Assembly: GCA_021815925.1 (NCBI GenBank)
Contig: JAKAZL010000008.1
Location: forward strand, 1-58,107
Reading direction: 5' to 3'
Length of the DNA stretch: 58,107 bases
Origin: Pseudomonadota bacterium
GTDB lineage: Bacteria; Pseudomonadota; Gammaproteobacteria; Steroidobacterales; Steroidobacteraceae
Below the pieces are notes generated by a model. It was not told the DNA's origin. It searched no databases and was given only the letters and a program-made list of their open reading frames with translations. Made by a program: the position numbers and the translations under genes. This document shows positions 19,023 to 28,499 of the stretch, piece after piece (positions within the stretch are counted from its first letter, which is position 1; every line of letters starts with the position of its first letter).

Positions 19023-21106
19023 TGCGCGAGTATCACCGCGGAGTCTGCGGGCACGGCCACCTTCGCCTCACCGTGGGCGATGAGGTACGTGGCATCCGAG
19101 AGCAGATCCTTCACTGTCGAGCCATCGATCATGCTGAGCTCGCCGACCGGCACCGTCACGCTCTGCCGGCTCGCACCCGCGTTCAGCACCACGGCGATGC
19201 GATGCCGTGCATCGAACCGACCGTACATGTAAACATCGTCGGCGTCATCCGTCCCGAGTGTCATGAACGACCCGGTCCGCAACGCCGTGTATCTCCTGCG
19301 GATGGCGATCAGCTCGTGCGCCAGGGCTACCGGCGGATCGGCAAGCGTCGCCTTTGCCCAATCGAAGGTTCGCCGGTCATCGGGATCGTTGCCGCCCTGC
19401 ATGCCGTATTCATCCCCGTAATAGATCGTCGGCGTGCCAATGTACGTGAACTGGAAAACCATCGCCAGTTCGGTCTTGGCGAGACTGCCGCCGCAGCGCG
19501 TCGCGAATCGCGGCGTGTCATGCGAGCCGAGCGCATTGGTCATCGTCTCCAGGGCATTTGTCGGGATGTCGGCTCGCGCCGCGCGCAGCCGCGCATCGAA
19601 CTGCGTCACGTTCAGCGCGGCCGCGCGGCCGCTCTCGTTGACGCCGCATAGCCACTCGGACAGAGGATCGGTGAACCCGTGATAGTTCATCGCGCCGTCC
19701 CACTGGTCGCCCTCGTCGAGCCACGGCGCCGGGTCATTCCAGTATTCCCCGAGAATCTCCGCATCGGGATTGACCGACCGCACCGCGGCGCGCAGCTCCC
19801 GCATGATCTGGTGGTTCGTGGCATCGCTGCCACCGTGGCCGTCGGCATCGAGCAGCTGCGCTGAATCCAGTCGCCAGCCGTCTATGCCGTAGGGCGCCCG
19901 CAGATAAGTCTGCACCACCGAGCGCGGGCTGCCGTAGATCTGCTCTCGCACCGGCGAGCCAGGTCCGCCGTAATTGAGTTTGGGCATCGTCGGCGCGAGA
20001 CCGAGAAAATTCGAGTAATCGCGCGGCCAGTGCTGAAACGTGTACCAGGAGAGGTAGGGACTCGAGCGGGACTGGTAGGCGCCCGTCACCCGGCAGCGGC
20101 GTGCATCGTAGGTCTGTCGCCCAAACCAGCAATTACTGTCGCCGGTGTGGTTAAAGACGCCGTCGAGAATGAGGTATCCGCGCGGGTCGTGCGCGCTGCG
20201 GTGCAGATCGCGGATCAGCCTGCGCAGGTCCGCCATGGTGCCGAATGCGGGATCGATTTCGTAATAGTCCGCCGTGTCGTATTTGTGGTTCGACGGTGCC
20301 GCGAAGATCGGTGTCAGATACACGATGTCCGCCCCCAGCGTCTGCCGGATGTAACCCAGCTTCTGATCGATGCCGGCCAGATCACCGCCGAAGAACACTT
20401 CCGCGTTGCAGCCGGAAACCGCGGCATAAGGGCTCGCACCCCAGGCATGCCGTTCGGTTGCGCATCCGGCGTACGTGTATGCGCCGCTCGTGATGTCGTT
20501 GGCCGGGTCACCGTCGAAGAACCGGTCGACGAATATCTCGTACATCACGCCGCTTTTCATCCAGTCCGGCGTCTTGAATCCCGGCACGATGAAGAAATCA
20601 CCGCTCGCTGGCTGGGTCGCGCTCACCCCGTCGGCGTTGTACCAGACGGTCTGCGATCCGTTGCTGATCTCGAAGCGATAGCGCTTCGGTGCAGCGCCGG
20701 CGGGGATCGTGCCGCGCCAGTCCTCGAACCGGCCGGTCGGATCGATGCTCGCGACCCGCATGGGTACGTAATGATGCGCCCCGTCCGCCGTGTCGTAGTA
20801 TTCGATGTTGACGGACGTGGCGTTGTCACGCGCCGCGCGCAGCGTGACGGTGACGGCATCGGTCGCGTCCGGCTCCGGATTGCTGTCGTAAAGCGGGCCC
20901 TGGTCGGCGAACAACTCGGCTGTCTCGAGCAGCGGCACGCCACCGGTGGATCTCGACAGTACCGCACCGCCTCCACCGGCACCACACCCCGCGAGCGTCA
21001 GCGCAATGGCGACGATCCCCGCTGCCAGGGCGTGACGCGCGAGCCCGCCATCCCCCTCGCCTCGATCGCGCGCGGACTCTCCAGCTTCGCTCCGACCGGT
21101 CCGCAA
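19019..21106 (-). CDS. GH13 alpha-amylase/neopullulanase-like lipoprotein
   Basis: Starch-active lipoprotein. A hydrophobic stretch ends in a lipobox Leu-Ala-Gly-Cys, followed by a Gly-rich linker, a CBM34-like beta domain of about 120 residues and a GH13 barrel. Catalytic residues: nucleophile Asp in Trp-Arg-Leu-Asp-Ser, acid/base Glu in Leu-Gly-Glu-Tyr-Trp, and third Asp in Ser-His-Asp-Thr-Pro-Arg. A final beta domain closes the chain. The start is uncertain. The frame is open upstream into the GH31 gene; I give a TTG at 21106, just after the GH31 stop. Alternatives are TTG 21127, or ATG 21217 with a GGAGAGG-like site, which would overlap GH31 by 74 bases and add a long pre-signal segment. 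Confidence 0.88.
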   Translation of the reverse strand: MRTGRSEAGESARDRGEGDGGLARHALAAGIVAIALTLAGCGAGGGGAVLSRSTGGVPLLETAELFADQGPLYDSNPEPDATDAVTVTLRAARDNATSVNIEYYDTADGAHHYVPMRVASIDPTGRFEDWRGTIPAGAAPKRYRFEISNGSQTVWYNADGVSATQPASGDFFIVPGFKTPDWMKSGVMYEIFVDRFFDGDPANDITSGAYTYAGCATERHAWGASPYAAVSGCNAEVFFGGDLAGIDQKLGYIRQTLGADIVYLTPIFAAPSNHKYDTADYYEIDPAFGTMADLRRLIRDLHRSAHDPRGYLILDGVFNHTGDSNCWFGRQTYDARRCRVTGAYQSRSSPYLSWYTFQHWPRDYSNFLGLAPTMPKLNYGGPGSPVREQIYGSPRSVVQTYLRAPYGIDGWRLDSAQLLDADGHGGSDATNHQIMRELRAAVRSVNPDAEILGEYWNDPAPWLDEGDQWDGAMNYHGFTDPLSEWLCGVNESGRAAALNVTQFDARLRAARADIPTNALETMTNALGSHDTPRFATRCGGSLAKTELAMVFQFTYIGTPTIYYGDEYGMQGGNDPDDRRTFDWAKATLADPPVALAHELIAIRRRYTALRTGSFMTLGTDDADDVYMYGRFDARHRIAVVLNAGASRQSVTVPVGELSMIDGSTVKDLLSDATYLIAHGEAKVAVPADSAVILAQ

Positions 21107-21143
21107 CGATGCAGCGCCGAGGCTCAAGCGTGGTGCGGACGGC

Positions 21144-23513
21144 TCAGGGCCGGTGCGGACGCAGGTCCGCGGAATGGATTCGAACGTGCATGGCGCGGCC
21201 GGCTGCCGTTTCGACATAAGTGACCTCTCCGAATCGGTCCTGACCGGCTGCCCAACACATCCGGGGGCACTTCCCGAGTGCAGCACGGTCGGCGACTTCG
21301 GTCAGCGGTCGGCCGTCGAGGCTGACGCTTCGCGCCCGCGTATCGTGCACAGCAAAGACAAAGTGACGCAGCGCCGGCTGGTACGAGCCTCGGGGCGCGC
21401 CGACCGTCAGGTCGATCCCCGCGGGGTTGCGCTCGACCGCGATGCGCTGCAGGAAGTATTCGTCGTGCTCGTAGGCGTAGTTCCGCCCATTGTCGTCGTA
21501 GTAGTCGAAGTGACTCGGATGTCGGGCCGGGAACACCTGCACGGTGACCGTGGTCACGGGGTGTTGCCTCACGTACTGCAACAGCGGCTGAGTCGGAATG
21601 ATCGCGCCGGCGCGGATAAACAGCGGAATGTCCGTCCAGTTTTCGCTGTCGAGCTGCAGCGTCACGGTAGCGCCACCGTGATAGACCTTCCCGGTGAAGT
21701 AGTTCGTCCACCGACCGCGCGGCAGGTACAGGTGCTTGATCCGCTGGTGACGCCGGACCACCGGCGAGACGAGTAGCCATCGACCGAACATCCACGCCCG
21801 GTAATCATTGCGCACGCGCGGATCATGCGGCCAGGAGAACATCAGCGGACGCACGATTCCGATGCCGGCGACGTGCTCGTGCCAGGCGTACGAGTAGATG
21901 TAGGGCATCAGCCGGTAACGCAGGTCGAGCGCCGCGGTTGCGGCCCGCGCTGCGGTCTGGCCGTAGATCCAGGGCTGGCGCCGCTGCAGATCGCTGCCGT
22001 GGACACGGCAGATGGGCACGAAGGCATCGAATTGAATCCAGCGCGCATAGTTCTCCGCGGAGGGGTGGCCGTGGAATCCGCCACCGTCCATACCCCACCA
22101 CATCTCCCCCACGTCGATCGCGCTCAGCATGCGCTGGCGCTGCGCGGCCATGCTGGCGAATCCGCTGTGGATGTCACCGGACCACAGACCGTAGGCGTAG
22201 CGTTGCGCGCCCAGCCAGAAGTTGCGGTTCAGCGACCACACGCGCGCCTTGAAGTACTTGCGCTGGCCGTCGTACAGCGCACGCTCCATGTTGAAGAACT
22301 GCTTGTCGTCCCCGGTCTCATCGGCCTCGTCGTTCCACCAGCCCGCGATTCCGGTCGCGAAGCTGTGACGCAGCACCGGGTTGAAGAACCATCGGCGCGT
22401 CGCGGGGTTGTCGAAGTCGAGGGTCTTGACCGGTCGATGCGAGAAGTAATCGATGCTGACCTTCTCGCCCGGAATCCACAGGTGATGTGCGGTCGCGTAC
22501 TCACCCTCGATGGTATCGACGTGGATGCGCGGCTTCATGATGCCGATCAGGTGGACACCGAGCGCCGTCAGCTCGCGGTCCAGCTTGCCGCTCGGTCCAT
22601 CCGGGAAATTGCGGGTGTTCCAGCGAAACTCCCCGTAGTCGTTCTGACCCCAGGCCTTCCAGTCGAAGTCGAGCGAGAAGGCGTCGAGCGGAATGTGCAG
22701 GGCGCGGTAGCGGCGCACGATGTGCAGCAGGTCGCGCTCATTGATGCCCCACTGGCTGTTGATGAAGCCAAACGACCACTTCGGAAACAGCGGCGCGTGC
22801 CCGGTGAGGATGTCGAGCGCTGAGAAGATCTGCCGCGGCGAGCCGATGATCAGGTAGTAATCCGGATCGGGTCGCGTCTGACGCAGGACGCGGATGCGCC
22901 CCGGGGTGAGATCGAAGAGTGTCTTCTGGCTGTCGAGCAGCACGGCGAAACCCGCCGTGCTCCAGACCAGCGGCGCGCCGGCATCGCCCTGCGCGCCGGC
23001 CGTGGCGAGCTGGCGTCCGTCACGCAACAGGCCGGTCCGCGCCGGCTCGAACGCATTGAAGCCGTGCACGCCGTAAAGCGGCGCGTCCGCCGGCGAGAAG
23101 CGCAATGCAAGGGTGCCGTGCGCGAGACTGCCGAGGTGCGCTTCGCTCATGATGGGCGAGGTCGAATGACGGCGAAAGATCTGCAGTCCATCCGACCCGC
23201 CGTCGAACACCACACGCAGGGCGCCGCTCTCGATCACCAGCCGTGCACCACTTGCGCGGACGGTCACCCGCCCCGTCGCGGCACTCGGTACGCGCGGCGA
23301 CATCACCAGGTCCGGTGGCGAGGCTTGCCCCTGCGGCAGAAAATGCACACGCAGTACGTTGTGGCGCACCAGCACGATGTGCACCGTTCCGCCCGGGAGC
23401 GTGACATCGGCTCCCGTCGGCAGCGTCGCGATGGCGCCGCGCGCCGCTGGCGCCCCGCAGGCGGCCAGCAGGCTGGCGGCCGCGAGCGCGACGCATCGAT
23501 GTCCAAACCTCAT
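21144..23513 (-). CDS. GH31 alpha-glucosidase/alpha-xylosidase-family lipoprotein
   Basis: A 789-residue glycosidase. The signal peptide ends in Leu-Ala-Ala-Cys, a lipobox. An N-terminal beta-sandwich precedes the GH31 barrel. The nucleophile Asp lies in Gly-Trp-Trp-Asn-Asp-Glu-Ala-Asp and the acid/base Asp in Trp-Ser-Gly-Asp-Ile-His-Ser-Gly, both typical of GH31, followed by two beta domains. It should release glucose from non-reducing ends of alpha-glucans or maltodextrins, judging by neighbours; alpha-xyloside activity cannot be excluded. ATG 23513, preceded by a GAGGGGG site, is chosen over an upstream ATG that lies in the operator. It heads the GH31-GH13-GH-MFS operon. Confidence 0.92.
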   Translation of the reverse strand: MRFGHRCVALAAASLLAACGAPAARGAIATLPTGADVTLPGGTVHIVLVRHNVLRVHFLPQGQASPPDLVMSPRVPSAATGRVTVRASGARLVIESGALRVVFDGGSDGLQIFRRHSTSPIMSEAHLGSLAHGTLALRFSPADAPLYGVHGFNAFEPARTGLLRDGRQLATAGAQGDAGAPLVWSTAGFAVLLDSQKTLFDLTPGRIRVLRQTRPDPDYYLIIGSPRQIFSALDILTGHAPLFPKWSFGFINSQWGINERDLLHIVRRYRALHIPLDAFSLDFDWKAWGQNDYGEFRWNTRNFPDGPSGKLDRELTALGVHLIGIMKPRIHVDTIEGEYATAHHLWIPGEKVSIDYFSHRPVKTLDFDNPATRRWFFNPVLRHSFATGIAGWWNDEADETGDDKQFFNMERALYDGQRKYFKARVWSLNRNFWLGAQRYAYGLWSGDIHSGFASMAAQRQRMLSAIDVGEMWWGMDGGGFHGHPSAENYARWIQFDAFVPICRVHGSDLQRRQPWIYGQTAARAATAALDLRYRLMPYIYSYAWHEHVAGIGIVRPLMFSWPHDPRVRNDYRAWMFGRWLLVSPVVRRHQRIKHLYLPRGRWTNYFTGKVYHGGATVTLQLDSENWTDIPLFIRAGAIIPTQPLLQYVRQHPVTTVTVQVFPARHPSHFDYYDDNGRNYAYEHDEYFLQRIAVERNPAGIDLTVGAPRGSYQPALRHFVFAVHDTRARSVSLDGRPLTEVADRAALGKCPRMCWAAGQDRFGEVTYVETAAGRAMHVRIHSADLRPHRP

Positions 23514-23658
23514 GACCGTCCAGTCCCCCTCAACGCACCATCGCGGCGAGCCGCGCTCTGCGGGTCGCGGCCCGCATGCATAGCGGCTCTCGGGTGCGGG
23601 CCCCCGCCGGAGCGCTCGCGGCAGAATGCGTCCCGCCCACCGGAGCACGCAACGTTCC

Positions 23659-23674
23659 GCATACGTATTCATGC
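23659..23674. promoter_or_regulatory. Putative LacI/MalR-type operator A
   Basis: Reads GCATACGTATTCATGC on the plus strand, so CATGAATACGTATGC toward the GH31 gene. It is centred on the palindrome TACGTA and lies about 150 bases upstream of the GH31 start. The same 13-base core occurs three more times, all upstream of other genes of this locus. Assignment to the linked LacI regulator is inference. Confidence 0.7.
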
Positions 23675-23708
23675 CGGCCGGCGAGCATCGTGGACCGCTG
23701 CGGCGCCT

Positions 23709-25217
23709 TCAGTCTGCGGCGGCGGCACAGTGCTCGGCGATGAATCGCTCGTGGCTGCCCATGTGGTCCGTGGCGCCGCGGATCAGAGCGGCGAGGTTGC
23801 CGAGGAATTCGCCGAGCTGTTCGGCCGGCAGGTTGTCTGCGACCGGGTGATGGCGCCGCGGCACGATGCCCTGCCCGATCATGACCTGCAGCCACGACTG
23901 CTCGGTGAACAGCTCCTCGTTCTCGCGGAAGATCTGCCCGGTCGCCTCGAAGATGGCGAGCTTGCGTGCAAGCGCTTCCGGCGCGGGCAGGGCTGCGCAA
24001 TGTCGCCAGAACGCGGTGTCGCGTCGCTCCGTAGCCCGGAAGTGCAGGACTAGGAAATCGCGCACCTGGGTATACTCCTCGGACACCTTGCGGTTGTAGT
24101 CTTCGATGACCGCCGGATCGAACCCCCGGTCGGGGAACATCGCCAGCAGCCGACTGATGGCCGATTGCGCGAGATGAATGGCGGTCGATTCGAGCGGCTC
24201 GAGAAAGCCTGCCGCCAACCCGATGGCCACACAGTTGCGCACCCACGAGCGGCGCCGCACGCCGGCGCCGAAGCGGATGAGCCGCGGCTCGCCGAGCGGC
24301 TTGCCCTCGAGGTTCGCGAGCAGCAGCGCGGCGGCCTCGTCGTCGCTCATGTACTCGCTGCAATAGACGTGGCCGTTGCCGGTGCGGTGCTGTAGCGGAA
24401 TGCGCCACTGCCAGCCGGCGGGGCGTGCATTCGCCTGCGTATACGGCCGCAGCGTCCCCGTCGAGGCGCTCTGCACGGCGAGCGCACTGTCGCACGGCAG
24501 CCAGGCTCGCCAGTCCTCCAGCTCGCTGCCGAGCGCCTGCTGAATGAGCAGACCCCGGAAGCCGCTGCAGTCAATGAACAGGTCCGCCTCGACCCGCTCG
24601 CCACTGTCCAGCACGATCGAGTCGATGAACCCGTCGTCGCCGCGCAGCTGCACGTCGACGATCTTCCCCTCGGTGCGCTTCGCCCCGCGCTGCTCGGCGT
24701 ACTCGCGCAGCATCCGCCCGTAGCGCGCCGCATCGAAGTGGAATGCGTATTTCGGGCCAGCCACCGGGCTGTTGCCGATGCGCTCGATGCGCGCCATGCG
24801 ATGGGCCTTCGCGGCGACCGCGTTGAGCGAATAGGTCCACAGGTCCGCCGCAGCCGGCTGCTCGCGGCTGCGCAGCCAGTAGTGCTGAAACGGCAGCGGC
24901 CCGAGCGGCAGTCCCACTTCGCCGAATGCATGCAGGTAGGAGTGCCCGATCCGCAGCCAGTCGTTGAATTCGATGGCCAGCTTGATCGTTCCGCTCGTCG
25001 CTCTGAGCATCGCGTCCTCGTCGATCCCGAGAAACGCGTTGACATTGCGGATCTGCGGAATGGTCGCCTCTCCGACGCCCACCGTACCGATCGCCTCGGA
25101 TTCCACGACGCGCACCTGCAGGCTCGCCGACATCGTGCGCGCGAACACGGCCGCCGCGAGCCAGCCCGCGGTGCCGCCGCCGACGATCACCACGCGCTTG
25201 ATCGGCAATTGACTCAT
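23709..25217 (-). CDS. Flavin-dependent tryptophan halogenase-family protein
   Basis: A 502-residue FAD protein of the PrnA/RebH halogenase family. The FAD motif Gly-Gly-Gly-Thr-Ala-Gly is at 13-18. Lys79, the position of the catalytic lysine in PrnA and RebH, is present. The halogenase signature Trp-x-Trp-x-Ile-Pro is at 269-274, and Phe-Leu-Glu-Pro-Leu-Glu-Ser-Thr, which holds the active-site Glu, lies further on. Motifs for halide and hypohalous acid chemistry thus look intact. It follows the TonB receptor by 108 bases with an intrinsic terminator between. Such genes recur beside TonB receptors of sugar loci, but their substrate there is not known to me. ATG 25217 is chosen for its family-like N-terminus; ATG 25247 also fits. 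Confidence 0.9.
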   Translation of the reverse strand: MSQLPIKRVVIVGGGTAGWLAAAVFARTMSASLQVRVVESEAIGTVGVGEATIPQIRNVNAFLGIDEDAMLRATSGTIKLAIEFNDWLRIGHSYLHAFGEVGLPLGPLPFQHYWLRSREQPAAADLWTYSLNAVAAKAHRMARIERIGNSPVAGPKYAFHFDAARYGRMLREYAEQRGAKRTEGKIVDVQLRGDDGFIDSIVLDSGERVEADLFIDCSGFRGLLIQQALGSELEDWRAWLPCDSALAVQSASTGTLRPYTQANARPAGWQWRIPLQHRTGNGHVYCSEYMSDDEAAALLLANLEGKPLGEPRLIRFGAGVRRRSWVRNCVAIGLAAGFLEPLESTAIHLAQSAISRLLAMFPDRGFDPAVIEDYNRKVSEEYTQVRDFLVLHFRATERRDTAFWRHCAALPAPEALARKLAIFEATGQIFRENEELFTEQSWLQVMIGQGIVPRRHHPVADNLPAEQLGEFLGNLAALIRGATDHMGSHERFIAEHCAAAAD

Positions 25218-25257
25218 CGGCTTCCCGGGCACGAGAACCGGCGACATGTTACCACGC

Positions 25258-25296
25258 ACAAAAAGAGCGACCCCGCCGGCTCGCGTCGGCGGGGTC
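25258..25296 (-). terminator. Intrinsic terminator between TonB receptor and halogenase genes
   Basis: A perfect 10-bp stem (25269-25278 with 25287-25296, GACCCCGCCG and its complement) with an 8-nt loop. On the minus strand it is followed within about five bases by a run of five U (25264-25260). It lies 30 bases after the receptor stop and should end or attenuate receptor transcripts before the halogenase gene. Confidence 0.75.
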
Positions 25297-25325
25297 GGAG
25301 GGGGAACAGGTCCGACCGCCCGGCG

Positions 25326-28280
25326 CTACTTGAAGTTATAGGAGAACCCGACCGAGTACACCCGGCCGTATTGCTCCCAGGTCTGCACCTGGCGCGGATC
25401 GTTGTTCTGGTAGGTCTGCATGCCCTGATTGGTGAGATTCGATCCGGTGGCGATCAGGGTCAAGCCATCGAGCATCCCGCGCTGGAACGCGTAACTGAGC
25501 TGCGCATCAACCGTCGCCTGACCGGCCACGATCTGCTCCACGCGTGTCGCGCTGATGCCGAACACGCGCCCGAGGTAGCTCGAGCGGATGCTGTCCGATA
25601 CGTTCGCCTGGAAGCCGCGGTACTGGTAGTACAGCGTGAAGTTCTCGTCCCACTTCGACAGCCCTTCGACAGTCACCGGCTGCGTATTGCCAGGGTAGTA
25701 CACCGCGCTGTTCGTGCGGTCGACGCTCGCCAGGACACCGAAGCCGTTCAGCCAGCGGGTGAAGTCCCCGAGTGGCAGGTTGGTGGCCACCTGCCAGCCA
25801 TAGATATGCCCGGTCCCCTGGTTGTTCGGCACCGTCAGGATGCCGTAGGTGGTGCCGAGCACCGCCTGCTGCGCCGGGGTCAGGTATCCCGACGCGTAGG
25901 GCGCGAAGTTCGCGAGCACCGCGGCATTCGGATTGATGTAATCGGTTAGATCGAGGTAGTAGCCGGACAGCTGCACGTACCCGGCACCGCCCGTGGCGCA
26001 CAGCGAGGAGTTCTTGTCCTCATTTCCCGTGCAGGCGTACCCGCCACCGCCGGAGAAGTAGTGCTCCAAGCTGAGGTTGTAGTTGGTGGACATGGTCGGC
26101 AGCAGGGCTGGATTGCCCCCTGTGCCGCTGAAATAGGCCAGGTTCGGATTGGGGTTGGTCAGTCCACTGACGTTCGTCGACACACCCAGGCTGGCGCTCA
26201 TATTGTCCATGCGCGGTCGCGACATCGTGCGTGCAACGCTTGCGCGGATGTCGTTGTTGTGCGGCAGCGAGAACACCAGGTTCAGACTCGGCAGGTAGCG
26301 CGTGTAGCTGGTTCCGCCCATGGTCGGCAGCAGGACGGTGGTCGCCGAGCCACCAGTGGTCGAGCCCGGCGCCACGCGCTGCCCCTCCGAGGTCTGTCCG
26401 GTATGCGCCACCTGCAGGCCGAAGTTGCCGCGCAGGCCGACCGACTCACCGAGATCGGCGTGCAGGTTGAACTGCAGGTATCCGGTGGTGTCGTTCTCGT
26501 TCACGATCCAGTTCGGCGGCACGGCGATCGAGGAGAGTGACGTCGGGTATTCGACGAGCTGACCGTTCGCGATAAGCGAGAACGGGTTGTACATCACCTG
26601 CGGACCGATGCCCATGAAGCCGAGCGCATCGGTGGTCGGCTGCAGTGCGCTCGCGGGGATCGGGGCAGTCTGGGTCGGGGTGCAGGTGCTGGTGATGACG
26701 ACACCGCAGCTGGCACCCGGCAGGACCAGGAAGGCCTGGCTGATGGAGTAGCTCTTGTTTCGCCGGCGGCGGTCGACACCGAGCTCCATGCTCGAGATCG
26801 GTCCGCTCTGGAAGTAGTGAGTCGCCGCGAGCCGCACATTGGCGATGTAGTCCTCGGTGTGCGGCTGGTTGATGAATCCGGCCTGGACCAGGTTGGCGCC
26901 GGCGCCCCAGCCCTGCGGGTCGGTCAGGACGATGTTGCTGCCGCCGATGCCCTGAGAGGGAAACAGATACAGCTCGCCATTGCCGCCCTCGGAGAAGTTG
27001 ACGTTCGTGCCGGCGAGCGTGGCTTCATTCGCGGGACCGTTGTAGCCGTATCCGGAGTAGGATTCGAGGAACATGTCGTCGCGCTCGGCACGGCTGTAGC
27101 TGCCGTTGAGGCTGGCCACCCAGTTGTCGGCCAGGCGCAGGTGGTTGTGCCAGATGACGTTGTAGACACGCGCCTGGTAGTGATTGTAATCGTTGCGGAT
27201 GACCGGATAGACGTTCTGGAATGTTCCGGTCTTGTAGAAGCCGTTGACCAGCGTGCCGGGGACGATGGTCTCGTGGCTGCCATAGCCGAGCGGGAATTCC
27301 GCGCCCTTGGCCTGCTGCGTCTCGTTCGTGTTCTCGTAGGTCAGGTCCAGCGTGCTCGTGAACCCGCTCCAGGGGTGCCATTCGACGCCGCCGAGGAAGC
27401 CATTGCGCACGAGCATGTCCGAGATGTTGTAGTTCTTGGACCCGCCGATGATGAGCGCGTTATTCGGCTGCGTTGTTGCGTAGCCCCACGGCGCCTGGTG
27501 CAGGATGTGTGAAGGATTTGCCTCCAGATCAACGCCGAACGTCACGCCCAGGGTGTGGTGCAGGAACTGGTCGGCGAACACGCCGTTGATGTCGTGACCG
27601 GAGTCGCTGACGCCGGGTCCCGGCATCACCTGGTTGGGCGTAATCCACTGGTAGTTGGCATTAATGGTCGCGACTGGCTTTGACTGCGACAGCGGTCGCA
27701 TCGTTTTCATGTCCACGGTGCCGGCGATGCCAGGGTCGATCATGTCAGCGCTCGGGCTGAAGTGCACGATGACGGCGGTGAACCAGCTCGGCGGATACTG
27801 ATCGAGCTGTACGTCGCGGTTGTTCGCGGTGCTCGGCTGAATCGTTCCATCAACCTGGGTCGAGATGAAATCGGAGCTCATGCCGTGGATGGTCAGCTCC
27901 TGCGGTCGTCCGTTGACCGTCTGAACGGCGAGACCCGGGAGACGTCCCAGGGCGTCGGCGATGCTGGTGCCGGGAAGCTGTCCGATCTGCTGTGAGGAGA
28001 CCGCCTCGACGATCGAGTTCGCATTCTTCTGGATCGCAATGGCGTTCTGTAGGCTGCTGATGAAGCCGTTGACGACGACCTGGTGCAGCATGTCTTCGTG
28101 CAGGACCTGCTGCTTGGCGCTTTTGCCGTCGATCTTCTGGGTCTGGGCCGTGTTCTGCGCGCTCGCGTTTTGCGGCGCGGCGAACGCGGTCGCCGGCATG
28201 GCCGCAGCGACGGCGGCGGCGCCGAAGCAGGCGGTCGCGACCGCCATCTCAAGAATAGTGCGCTTGCGTGTGGTAATCAC
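25326..28280 (-). CDS. TonB-dependent receptor, probably for maltodextrins
   Basis: A 984-residue outer-membrane receptor. A signal peptide (about residues 1-36, ending Ala-Phe-Ala-Ala) precedes a short N-terminal extension, a plug domain starting near residue 60 with the typical Leu-Pro-Gly-x-Ser-Ile-Ala-Asp-Ala-Leu stretch, and a large beta-barrel rich in Tyr, Asn and Gly. The chain ends in alternating aromatic residues (Gly-Phe-Ser-Tyr-Asn-Phe-Lys); the final Lys is atypical. GTG 28280 after a run of G residues is preferred over the open extension to 28391. Operator B lies about 140 bases upstream. Substrate assignment comes from the neighbouring glycosidases and operators, not from the receptor itself. 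Confidence 0.93.
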   Translation of the reverse strand: MITTRKRTILEMAVATACFGAAAVAAAMPATAFAAPQNASAQNTAQTQKIDGKSAKQQVLHEDMLHQVVVNGFISSLQNAIAIQKNANSIVEAVSSQQIGQLPGTSIADALGRLPGLAVQTVNGRPQELTIHGMSSDFISTQVDGTIQPSTANNRDVQLDQYPPSWFTAVIVHFSPSADMIDPGIAGTVDMKTMRPLSQSKPVATINANYQWITPNQVMPGPGVSDSGHDINGVFADQFLHHTLGVTFGVDLEANPSHILHQAPWGYATTQPNNALIIGGSKNYNISDMLVRNGFLGGVEWHPWSGFTSTLDLTYENTNETQQAKGAEFPLGYGSHETIVPGTLVNGFYKTGTFQNVYPVIRNDYNHYQARVYNVIWHNHLRLADNWVASLNGSYSRAERDDMFLESYSGYGYNGPANEATLAGTNVNFSEGGNGELYLFPSQGIGGSNIVLTDPQGWGAGANLVQAGFINQPHTEDYIANVRLAATHYFQSGPISSMELGVDRRRRNKSYSISQAFLVLPGASCGVVITSTCTPTQTAPIPASALQPTTDALGFMGIGPQVMYNPFSLIANGQLVEYPTSLSSIAVPPNWIVNENDTTGYLQFNLHADLGESVGLRGNFGLQVAHTGQTSEGQRVAPGSTTGGSATTVLLPTMGGTSYTRYLPSLNLVFSLPHNNDIRASVARTMSRPRMDNMSASLGVSTNVSGLTNPNPNLAYFSGTGGNPALLPTMSTNYNLSLEHYFSGGGGYACTGNEDKNSSLCATGGAGYVQLSGYYLDLTDYINPNAAVLANFAPYASGYLTPAQQAVLGTTYGILTVPNNQGTGHIYGWQVATNLPLGDFTRWLNGFGVLASVDRTNSAVYYPGNTQPVTVEGLSKWDENFTLYYQYRGFQANVSDSIRSSYLGRVFGISATRVEQIVAGQATVDAQLSYAFQRGMLDGLTLIATGSNLTNQGMQTYQNNDPRQVQTWEQYGRVYSVGFSYNFK

Positions 28281-28415
28281 TAGAACCCCCCCAACGAATG
28301 ATGATGCCCCGCCCCGATCCGGTCCGGTCCGATTGCGGCCCGGCCCTGCGCCGCCAGAGCGCGCAGTAGAACTGTTGGGCATGATTCGCAACGACCCGGT
28401 CTAAAGCAAGCGGCT

Positions 28416-28431
28416 GCATACGTATTCATGC
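28416..28431. promoter_or_regulatory. Putative LacI/MalR-type operator B
   Basis: GCATACGTATTCATGC, identical over 16 bases to operator A and in the same orientation relative to its target gene. It lies about 140 bases upstream of the TonB receptor GTG. Confidence 0.7.
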
Positions 28432-28474
28432 GCTCCACGCGCGGCAGCCCGGACGTTTGATCGGCTGCCGAGAG

Positions 28475-28488
28475 ATGAATACGTATGC
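28475..28488. promoter_or_regulatory. Putative LacI/MalR-type operator C
   Basis: ATGAATACGTATGC on the plus strand, oriented toward the GH13 alpha-glucosidase gene and about 100 bases upstream of its ATG. Its 13-base core is shared with operators A, B and D. Confidence 0.7.
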
Positions 28489-28499
28489 GAAACTGATGC

